DNA of 64,000 nucleotides from Salmonella enterica subsp. houtenae serovar Houten. GTDB taxonomy: Bacteria > Pseudomonadota > Gammaproteobacteria > Enterobacterales > Enterobacteriaceae. The position numbers and the translations under genes were made by a program. Under the pieces are notes generated by a model. That model was not told where the DNA came from. It saw only the letters and a list, made by a program, of their open reading frames with translations, and did no database searches. Positions 57,470 to 64,000 of this stretch are shown one piece after another. Within the stretch, counting starts at the first letter, position 1, and each line of letters starts with the position of its first letter. The stretch covers positions 2,852,001 to 2,916,000 of the forward strand of contig LS483478.1 of NCBI GenBank assembly GCA_900478215.1, read 5' to 3'.

Positions 57470-58153
57470 TTAAGCGAGAGCCAATTTTTGGCGCGCGTAT
57501 TGTAACGCTTTTTCAATCACTTGCTCAATGCTTAATCGGGTAGAATCCAAAACTAATGCATCAGCAGCAGGAACTAACGGCGCTACAGCGCGATTACGAT
57601 CGCGATCGTCGCGTTCCTTGATCTCGGCCAAAAGGCGTTCAAAGTTAACACTAAAGCCCTTCTCCTGCAACTGTAGCATACGTCGATGCGCACGTTCCTC
57701 CGAGGAGGCGTCAAGGAAAATTTTTACCGGCGCATCCGGGAAGACCACAGTCCCCATATCGCGTCCATCGGCGATTAAACCAGGCGCTTCGCGGAATGCG
57801 CGTTGGCGGCGAAGAAGCGCTTCACGCACACGTGGGAATGCCGCCACCTGGGATGCCGCGTTCGCGACTTCCTGCGTACGAATTTCGCCGCTAACGTCCT
57901 CGCCTTCCAGGATAACCTCCAGGTTGCCGTCCGTTGAGACGAAACGCACGTCCAGATGGGACGCCAGCGGCACCAGCGCATCTTCAGAGGCGAGATCGAC
58001 ATGGTGATGCAATGCCGCCAGCGCCAGTACGCGGTATATCGCGCCGGAATCCAGCAGATGCCATTGCAATGCTTCCGCCATTGCTTTGCACAAGGTGCCT
58101 TTACCTGCACCGCTTGGGCCATCAATGGTTATTACCGGGGCAATTGCCGTCAT
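57470..58153 (-). CDS. cmk: cytidylate kinase
   Basis: A 227-residue NMP kinase, E. coli length. Walker A ITIDGPSGAGKGTLCKAMAE at ~residues 9-28, the substrate-binding DSGAIYRVLALAAL, and DGRDMGTVVFPDAPVKIFLD plus LIDxRDDRDRNRAVAPLVPA-type lid. It phosphorylates CMP and dCMP with ATP. Upstream of rpsA in the same direction, the known cmk-rpsA arrangement. Intact. Confidence 0.97.
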   Translation of the reverse strand: MTAIAPVITIDGPSGAGKGTLCKAMAEALQWHLLDSGAIYRVLALAALHHHVDLASEDALVPLASHLDVRFVSTDGNLEVILEGEDVSGEIRTQEVANAASQVAAFPRVREALLRRQRAFREAPGLIADGRDMGTVVFPDAPVKIFLDASSEERAHRRMLQLQEKGFSVNFERLLAEIKERDDRDRNRAVAPLVPAADALVLDSTRLSIEQVIEKALQYARQKLALA

Positions 58154-58325
58154 CTTTATCTCCTTAAACAGGCGTACCGTTAACGTAAACGCCGCGCATT
58201 ATACGCGCCAACGCTCGCGACCGTTAACGTTGCATGCAAAAACCAGTTTTGTCTGTAATCAGATGCGGAATAATTGCGCAATTATAGCGGGCCGGCGAGA
58301 AACCAGCCCGAAAGATGACAATGAT

Positions 58326-59087
58326 TTACTTTTTATCTTCGGCAATTCTGTCGCGCATATGCTGCGCGCGATCGGCTGAGGCCGGGTGGGAGTCCATCAA
58401 TGATTTTGCATGACCTGCGTCCATTGTGGCGAATTTATCGAACGCCGTGACTAAGCCCTGGGTGTTAATCCCGCGTTTTTTCAGCAGACCGTAAGAGAAA
58501 TCATCCGCATCCGACTCCTGACTGCGAGAAAACGCCGAATTGATGACGCCTTCCGCCAGATCGCCCAATTGAGACTGGGAAAGCTGCGCTGCGACGCCGC
58601 TGGTGGCGGAAAGCGCATCGCGAGCCGCCAGCGTGGCATAGGCGGTCTGCATTGCCTTGCGGGAGTGCCCTAAAGAGACATGGCCCAGTTCATGGCCCAG
58701 TACGCCTTCAATTTCATTATCGGTCATCAGATCCATCAGGCCGGAGTATACGCGAACGCAACCGTTCGCCATCGCCCATGCGTTGATATCGCTGGTCATA
58801 TAGACTTTATAGTTAACCGGCGTACCGTCAATGTTGTTACCCAGCGCTTTGGCGATTTTGCTCAGACGTTTGGTGTATTTGCTTTTCGAACCTGCCAGTT
58901 GATTCTCGCTGTCCATTTGTTTACAGGCATTATTAGATAATGCTTTAACATCCGCATCGGACAGTGTGGCGGCTTTGTAGGCTGACATGCCGGAACTGGC
59001 GATTAAATCGCCATTCACGCCATTTTTACATCCTGCCAGTAGCGTAGCGGAAATCGCCACCACCAGTAATAATGATTTATTTTTCAT
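58326..59087 (-). CDS. ycaL: YcaL, M48 family metalloprotease lipoprotein
   Basis: A 253-residue protein with a lipoprotein signal (SLLLVVAISATLLAGCKNGV, lipobox LAGC, Cys19). M48 zinc-peptidase motif HELGH in VLGHELGHVSLGHSRKAM and a third ligand in SQESDADDFSYGLLKKRG. Located between aroA and cmk, as in E. coli. In E. coli YcaL degrades stalled LptD/BAM substrates at the outer membrane. Its relative LoiP (YggG) is similar, but position and sequence favour YcaL. Confidence 0.93.
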   Translation of the reverse strand: MKNKSLLLVVAISATLLAGCKNGVNGDLIASSGMSAYKAATLSDADVKALSNNACKQMDSENQLAGSKSKYTKRLSKIAKALGNNIDGTPVNYKVYMTSDINAWAMANGCVRVYSGLMDLMTDNEIEGVLGHELGHVSLGHSRKAMQTAYATLAARDALSATSGVAAQLSQSQLGDLAEGVINSAFSRSQESDADDFSYGLLKKRGINTQGLVTAFDKFATMDAGHAKSLMDSHPASADRAQHMRDRIAEDKK

Positions 59088-59197
59088 ACTAATCTTCCGT
59101 TGATAACTATTATAAAAAACACATAAATCAATGTGTTAAATCATCAACAAATTAGCATTAGTCATAATTATAAAAATAGTGCGAATACGGACCTCGG

Positions 59198-59220
59198 CGC
59201 GCCAGCCTGTCGGCTGGCGC
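59198..59220 (-). terminator. hairpin after aroA
   Basis: Perfect stem GCGCCAGCC/GGCTGGCGC with a 5-base loop, 11 bases after the aroA stop. The leftward strand has no T tract, so it may need Rho or act as a 3' end stabiliser. Confidence 0.6.
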
Positions 59221-59230
59221 AACAGAAGGA

Positions 59231-60514
59231 TTAGGCCGGCGTACTCATCCGCGCCAGTTGTTCGAAATAATCAGGGAACGTTTTTGCGGTACATTGAGGG
59301 TCCAGGATCGTGACTGGCGTATCGGACAGTGCGACCAGTGAGAAGCACATCGCCATACGGTGGTCGTTGTACGTGCCAATATCCGCGTGATGGAGCTTTG
59401 CCGGCGGCGTGATACGAATATAATCGCGCCCTTCTTCGACTTCAGCGCCCACTTTACGTAGCTCGGTCGCCATCGCGAACAGGCGATCGGTTTCTTTCAC
59501 TCGCCAGTTATAAATATTGCGCAACGTCGTGGTTCCTTTCGCAAACAGCGCCGTGGTGGCAATCGTCATCGCCGCATCCGGAATATGGTTCATATCCATA
59601 TCTATGGCGTGCAATTCGCCGCGCGTGCAGGCAATAAAATCATCGCCCCAGGTAATGGTCGCGCCCATTTTCTCCAGCACATCGGCAAAACGAATATCGC
59701 CCTGCATACTTTTGCGGCCAATCCCGGTCACTTTTACCGTGCCGCCTTTTATCGCCCCGGCGGCGAGAAAATAGGACGCTGACGAGGCATCGCCCTCGAC
59801 CAGATAGCGACCCGGAGAGTGATACTGTTGACCGCCCTTCACGACAAATTGTTGGTAGTGATGATTCGCTATCTCCACGCCAAAGGTTTTCATTAAATTT
59901 AGCGTGATATCGATGTAAGGTTTTGATACCAGTTCGCCTTTAACGCGAATAATTGTGTCTTCAGGCGCCAGCGGCGCCGTCATCAGCAGAGCGGTCAGGA
60001 ACTGGCTGGAAACGCTACCATCAACCTCAATGTCGCCGCCGGTAAAACCGCCGCGCAGACGCAGAGGCGGATAGTTTTCCTGCTCCAGGTAATCAATATT
60101 AGCCCCGCCCTGACGCAGCGCATCGACCAGATGGCCTATCGGACGCTCTTTCATACGCGGTTCGCCGGTTAACACTATCTCATTTTGTCCCAGACATAGC
60201 GCTGCCGCTAACGGACGCATCGCGGTTCCGGCATTACCGAGAAACAGTTCCAGAGCGCCTGGCGCGCGTAATGGGCCGCCATTACCCGTGATATCACAGC
60301 GGGTGCGATCGGCAGAAAGGGTGTAATTGATCCCCAACGCGCTCAGGGCATTGAGCATATGGCGGACGTCATCGCTATCCAGCAGATTCGTCAGAACGGT
60401 TTTACCACAAGCTAAAGCCGCCAGGAGCAAAGCACGGTTTGAAACACTTTTGGAGCCAGGTAAATTAATGGCGCCATCGACCCGCGCGATGGGTTGTAAC
60501 GTCAGGGATTCCAT
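59231..60514 (-). CDS. aroA: EPSP synthase (3-phosphoshikimate 1-carboxyvinyltransferase)
   Basis: A 427-residue enzyme from ATG 60514 (MESLTLQPIARVDGAINLPG), the usual length. Motifs LPGSKSVSNRALLLAALACG, LFLGNAGTAMRPLAAALCLG, RVKGELVSKPYIDITLNLMK and NWRVKETDRLFAMATELRKV. It joins phosphoenolpyruvate to shikimate-3-phosphate in aromatic amino acid synthesis. The Gly96/Thr97/Pro101 region appears wild type. It follows serC with an attenuator hairpin between them, forming the known serC-aroA operon. Confidence 0.98.
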   Translation of the reverse strand: MESLTLQPIARVDGAINLPGSKSVSNRALLLAALACGKTVLTNLLDSDDVRHMLNALSALGINYTLSADRTRCDITGNGGPLRAPGALELFLGNAGTAMRPLAAALCLGQNEIVLTGEPRMKERPIGHLVDALRQGGANIDYLEQENYPPLRLRGGFTGGDIEVDGSVSSQFLTALLMTAPLAPEDTIIRVKGELVSKPYIDITLNLMKTFGVEIANHHYQQFVVKGGQQYHSPGRYLVEGDASSASYFLAAGAIKGGTVKVTGIGRKSMQGDIRFADVLEKMGATITWGDDFIACTRGELHAIDMDMNHIPDAAMTIATTALFAKGTTTLRNIYNWRVKETDRLFAMATELRKVGAEVEEGRDYIRITPPAKLHHADIGTYNDHRMAMCFSLVALSDTPVTILDPQCTAKTFPDYFEQLARMSTPA

Positions 60515-60540
60515 GAAACTCAACTCTCAAAAAACAGAAA

Positions 60541-60568
60541 TAAAAACCCCACAGACTGGCCGTGGGGA
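60541..60568 (-). terminator. attenuator hairpin between serC and aroA
   Basis: Stem CCCCAC/GTGGGG with a 9-base loop followed by TTTTTA on the leftward strand, between serC and aroA in one operon. It fits the partial terminator described for the E. coli serC-aroA operon, lowering aroA relative to serC. Confidence 0.8.
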
Positions 60569-60586
60569 TGAAAAAAAAGAAACGCA

Positions 60587-61675
60587 TTAGCCGTGGCGAC
60601 GCTCAAAATCGATCATGAAATCGGTCAGCGCTTTCACCCCTTCAATCGGCATGGCGTTATAGATAGAGGCACGCATACCGCCAACAACACGGTGCCCTTT
60701 TAAGGCGTGCAGACCGGCGGCGAAAGACTCTTCCAGAAAGACCTTGTCCAGCACATTGTCCGCTAACTGGAACGGAACGTTCATCCGCGAACGGTTGGCC
60801 TGTGCGACATCGTTACGGTAGAAGTCGCTGTTATCAATCACACCGTACAGCAACTCCGCTTTTTGCTGATTGATTTTATGCATCGCCGCCACGCCGCCCT
60901 GCGCTTTCAACCATTTGAACACCAGACCGGAAAGATACCAGGCGAAAGTCGGCGGCGTATTAAACATCGAGTCGTTATCATTCAGGACGGTGTAGTCGAG
61001 GATGGACGGGCAGCTCTCATGCGCCTTACCTAACAGATCCTCCCGGACGATAACCAGCGTCAGTCCTGCCGGACCGATATTCTTCTGCGCGCCAGCATAA
61101 ATCACGCCATAGCGAGAGACATCCAGCGGCGCAGAAAGGATGGTAGAAGAGAAATCCGCCGTGACGACCACCTCCGGGCCAAAATCAGGCGTTTCATCGA
61201 TGGCGATGCCGTCAATGGTTTCATTCGGGCAATAGTGTAAATAAGCGGCATTATTGGAAAGCTGCCATTCACGCATCGGTTTCACGGCGCGTTTGCCGTC
61301 AACGGTGATTTTGGCGTCGATAATCTGCGGCGCACAGTATTTTTTGGCTTCTTTAATGGCACTCGCCGCCCAGTAACCGGCATCGACATAATCCGCCGTG
61401 GTTTTATCGCCCAGCAGATTTAGCGGCACGCCAGCAAACTGCCCGCGACCGCCGCCGTGACAAAATAAAACTTTATAGTTGGAGGGGATATTAAGGAGAT
61501 CGCGAAAATCCTGCTCCGCCTCCTCAGCGACCTGGATAAACTCTTTGCCTCGATGGCTAATTTCCATTACCGACGTACCAAGACCGTGCCAGTCACGCAG
61601 TTCCTGTTGCGCCAGTTTAAGTACTTCCGCCGGTAGCATCGCCGGACCTGAACTAAAATTAAAGACCTGAGCCAT
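60587..61675 (-). CDS. serC: phosphoserine aminotransferase
   Basis: A 362-residue PLP enzyme, E. coli length. Motifs FNFSSGPAMLPAEVLKLAQQ, SHRGKEFIQVAEEAEQDFRD, LFCHGGGRGQFAGVPLNLLG and the PLP lysine in YAGAQKNIGPAGLTLVIVRE. It makes 3-phosphoserine for serine synthesis and 4-phosphohydroxythreonine for pyridoxal phosphate. First gene of the serC-aroA operon; its promoter lies in the 185 bases before it. Intact. Confidence 0.98.
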   Translation of the reverse strand: MAQVFNFSSGPAMLPAEVLKLAQQELRDWHGLGTSVMEISHRGKEFIQVAEEAEQDFRDLLNIPSNYKVLFCHGGGRGQFAGVPLNLLGDKTTADYVDAGYWAASAIKEAKKYCAPQIIDAKITVDGKRAVKPMREWQLSNNAAYLHYCPNETIDGIAIDETPDFGPEVVVTADFSSTILSAPLDVSRYGVIYAGAQKNIGPAGLTLVIVREDLLGKAHESCPSILDYTVLNDNDSMFNTPPTFAWYLSGLVFKWLKAQGGVAAMHKINQQKAELLYGVIDNSDFYRNDVAQANRSRMNVPFQLADNVLDKVFLEESFAAGLHALKGHRVVGGMRASIYNAMPIEGVKALTDFMIDFERRHG

Positions 61676-61860
61676 TTCCCCTCACCACGCTGCATTGTTG
61701 CCTGCCTGACAGACATCAGGCAAACGTTATTCATGTGGATATCGGTTTTATCATTCAGTGACACGCGCCGCAATGGGTAAAACAATACGCGGGGAAAATG
61801 TGGCGTGCGTCACACAACAGAATCTTTCGAATTAACCGTATAAATCCGATATTTTCACTG

Positions 61861-62553
61861 TTAAACAACGCGTTTAGCCCGGCTTGCCTTCGTCCATTCT
61901 GGATTTGCGCAGCGCGGACATAATTGTTTTTCTCCGACGCTCATTCGTACCACTTCACTGCAACGTACGCAGGCATAGTCGCCGGCCTCCGGCGCCACCG
62001 TAAAGCGTGGCGTACAGTGTTCAGGAAGAATGCTTAATCCCGGCTTCACGTCTTTATCTTCAAAAAAATAGACGCTAATTTGTCCATTCGTCTCAAGGAT
62101 GGCCAGCCTGACCTGCCCCAGTTGTTCAACGCCATTCAAACGAAGCTCCATAAAAAATTCAAACTCCGTCATATTCGAGCGCTGCAGTTTTTCCCACGCC
62201 AGTTCGCCATCTTCAACAACGACCACTGACTTGCCTTCCAGCAGATCCTCCAACTTTTCACTATGCGCCATCAGCCACATGACCAGGCGATAGAGCAGCG
62301 CCAGGGTGATGAATACCACCAGAACAGGGAGCATCGGAACGTCATCATAAAACGCGACGTCGCCTGCCGCCGACCCCAATGTCAAAATGATCAACACTTC
62401 AAAAAGCGACATTTGCCGCACGCCGCGGCGTCCTGTCACCTTTAAGAAAAGAAACACCAGAACAAAGGTGTAAAAGCTACGTAGCGCCACTTCCCCCAAA
62501 AACGCTACCGGCACGTTATCCAGCGCCATTCGTTGCAAATCAAATGCCTTCAT
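61861..62553 (-). CDS. ycaP: YcaP, DUF421 inner-membrane protein
   Basis: A 230-residue protein. Three N-terminal membrane helices (LRSFYTFVLVFLFLKVTGRR, LFEVLIILTLGSAAGDVAFY, MLPVLVVFITLALLYRLVMW) followed by a cytoplasmic YetF-like domain (MTEFEFFMELRLNGVEQLGQ). A C-terminal cysteine set (YACVRCSEVVRM, KQLCPRCANPEW) looks like a zinc ribbon, normal for YcaP. Function unknown. Same strand as serC but separated by 185 bases. Confidence 0.93.
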   Translation of the reverse strand: MKAFDLQRMALDNVPVAFLGEVALRSFYTFVLVFLFLKVTGRRGVRQMSLFEVLIILTLGSAAGDVAFYDDVPMLPVLVVFITLALLYRLVMWLMAHSEKLEDLLEGKSVVVVEDGELAWEKLQRSNMTEFEFFMELRLNGVEQLGQVRLAILETNGQISVYFFEDKDVKPGLSILPEHCTPRFTVAPEAGDYACVRCSEVVRMSVGEKQLCPRCANPEWTKASRAKRVV

Positions 62554-62689
62554 TTTTTATACTCTTCCTGTGAATTCCTGTGTAAAAGGATAGCCAATAC
62601 TTTTATTTCCGCCGATGTCCCGGCGAGATAGCGCCCGTCACATAAAACCCGTATCATTGCGCGCTTTCCGTACGACAAAAGTGATTTTC

Positions 62690-64000
62690 ATGACGCAAAC
62701 ATTTATTCCCGGCAAAGACGCCGCGCTGGAAGACTCCATCGCCCGCTTCCAGCAAAAGTTACTCGACCTCGGCTTTCACATCGAAGAGGCCTCCTGGCTG
62801 AACCCGGTGCCAAACGTCTGGTCAGTGCATATTCGCGATAAAGAGTGCGCGTTATGCTTTACCAACGGAAAAGGCGCGACCAAAAAAGCGGCGCTGGCCT
62901 CGGCGCTGGGCGAATACTTCGAGCGTCTGTCAACCAACTACTTTTTTGCTGATTTCTGGCTTGGCGAAACGGTCGCTAACGGGCCATTCGTACATTACCC
63001 GAACGAAAAGTGGTTCCCGCTGACTGAAAATGACGACGTGCCGGAAGGCTTGCTTGATGCCCGTCTGCGCGCGTTTTACGATCCGGAAAATGAACTCACC
63101 GGAAGCCAGTTAATTGATCTTCAGTCCGGCAATGAAGTACGCGGCGTCTGTGGCTTGCCATTTACCCGTCAGTCCGATAACCAGACCGTCTATATTCCAA
63201 TGAATATCATCGGCAACCTGTACGTCTCTAACGGGATGTCCGCCGGCAATACGCGTAATGAAGCCCGCGTTCAGGGACTGTCGGAAGTCTTCGAGCGCTA
63301 TGTGAAAAATCGCATTATTGCGGAAAGTATCAGTCTGCCGGAGATTCCCGCAGAGGTGATGGCGCGTTATCCGGCGGTAATGGAGTCAATCGCCACGCTG
63401 GAAGCCGAGGGTTTCCCGATTTTCGCCTATGACGGCTCGCTGGGCGGTAAGTATCCGGTTATCTGCGTCGTGCTGTTCAACCCGGCTAACGGTACCTGCT
63501 TTGCTTCTTTTGGCGCGCATCCTGACTTTGGCGTTGCGCTGGAACGTACAGTGACCGAGCTACTCCAGGGACGCGGTCTGAAAGATCTTGATGTCTTCAA
63601 CCCGCCAACGTTCGATGATGAAGAAGTCGCGGAGCACACGAATCTGGAGACCCACTTCATCGACTCCAGCGGCCTGATCTCCTGGGATCTGTTCAAACAG
63701 GACGCCGATTACCCGTTCGCAGACTGGAGTTTCTCCGGCACTACCGAAGAAGAATTCTCCACGCTGATGGCCATCTTCGCTGCTGAAGATAAAGAAGTTT
63801 ACATTGCTGATTACGAGCATCTCGGCGTATACGCCTGTCGTATTATCGTACCGGGAATGTCTGATATTTATCCTGCCGAAGATCTATGGCTGGCCAACAA
63901 CAATATGGGTAGCCATCTTCGTGAGATTCTGCTTTCTCTGCCGGGTAGCGCCTGGAATAAAGAAGACTATCTCAATCTGATTGAACAATTGGATGACGAA
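62690..64000 (+). CDS. ycaO: YcaO, RimO-associated ATP-binding protein (partial, cut by window edge)
   Basis: Open frame from ATG 62690 (MTQTFIPGKDAALEDSIARF) to the right edge, 437 codons of the roughly 586 expected, so about three quarters of the protein. The YcaO ATP-binding fold is visible: KGATKKAALASALGEYFERL, GNLYVSNGMSAGNTRNEARV, and LSEVFERYVKNRIIAES. In E. coli YcaO stimulates beta-methylthiolation of ribosomal protein S12 by RimO. It is divergent from ycaP across 136 bases. No stop or frameshift in the visible part. Confidence 0.95.
   Translation, partial: MTQTFIPGKDAALEDSIARFQQKLLDLGFHIEEASWLNPVPNVWSVHIRDKECALCFTNGKGATKKAALASALGEYFERLSTNYFFADFWLGETVANGPFVHYPNEKWFPLTENDDVPEGLLDARLRAFYDPENELTGSQLIDLQSGNEVRGVCGLPFTRQSDNQTVYIPMNIIGNLYVSNGMSAGNTRNEARVQGLSEVFERYVKNRIIAESISLPEIPAEVMARYPAVMESIATLEAEGFPIFAYDGSLGGKYPVICVVLFNPANGTCFASFGAHPDFGVALERTVTELLQGRGLKDLDVFNPPTFDDEEVAEHTNLETHFIDSSGLISWDLFKQDADYPFADWSFSGTTEEEFSTLMAIFAAEDKEVYIADYEHLGVYACRIIVPGMSDIYPAEDLWLANNNMGSHLREILLSLPGSAWNKEDYLNLIEQLDDE

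Noticed and set aside
57398..57470. Intrinsic terminator between cmk and rpsA
   Set aside because: The stems lack a T tract on the coding strand; more likely part of the rpsA leader that folds for translational control.

Overview
The window is a piece of an enterobacterial chromosome, almost certainly Salmonella enterica. The right part carries the conserved block pncB-asnS-ompF-aspC-gloC-mepK-ldtD-mukBEF-cmoM-elyC-ycbJ-kdsB-ycaR-ycaQ-lpxK-msbA-comEC-ihfB-rpsA-cmk-ycaL-aroA-serC-ycaP-ycaO, with proteins close to, but not identical with, their E. coli counterparts. The left part (1 to about 28,700) is a large prophage integrated next to pncB. From what I remember, this is the locus used by Gifsy-2 in S. 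Typhimurium. A nonsense codon in ycaQ and the prophage type would fit a host-restricted serovar such as Typhi, but that is inference.

Prophage layout, read right to left from the attachment side. Integrase and excisionase (27,070-28,655) are preceded by a recE/recT recombination operon (22,292-26,747) read rightward from a predicted pL. The immunity region (20,915-22,139) has a short cI-type repressor, a divergent cro-type gene and cII, with matching TGATAA/TTATCA operators at both predicted early promoters. The leftward early operon then runs through a ClpX-type zinc-finger protein, a DUF1376 replication protein, a DnaC-like helicase loader and a set of nin-like small genes. These include DUF977, a ParB-like protein, Ead/Ea22, a DUF550-DUF551 fusion, a LexA-boxed DinI-like gene, DUF1367, NinG and YlcG. 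It ends with antiterminator Q. A predicted pR'/tR' region leads into holin, GH24 endolysin and nested Rz/Rz1. The leftmost 11 kb is the head and contractile-tail block: TerS, TerL, DUF1073 portal, MuF-like protein, DUF2213 protease/scaffold, cement protein, DUF2184 capsid, connectors, DUF3383 sheath, DUF3277 tube and a tail chaperone cut by the window edge. The phage is therefore lambdoid in control and early genes but carries a contractile-tail structural block.

Chromosomal part. pncB has a recognisable NadR box. ompF has a long AT-rich OmpR-type control region. cmoM-mukF-mukE-mukB form a tightly overlapping operon. The comEC-msbA-lpxK-ycaQ-ycaR-kdsB run joins lipid A/LPS export and KDO activation genes. 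ihfB-rpsA-cmk and aroA-serC run in the same leftward direction, with a hairpin attenuator between serC and aroA. ycaO is cut by the right edge.

The most unusual items are: a small rightward gene with its own promoter and terminator inside the leftward early operon; a stand-alone ClpX-type zinc finger beside it; an RNA-like interval whose rightward terminator overlaps the Rz stop codon; a repressor without a protease domain in a phage that nevertheless has a LexA box; and the in-frame stop in ycaQ. No CRISPR array, tRNA, rRNA or insertion sequence was seen.
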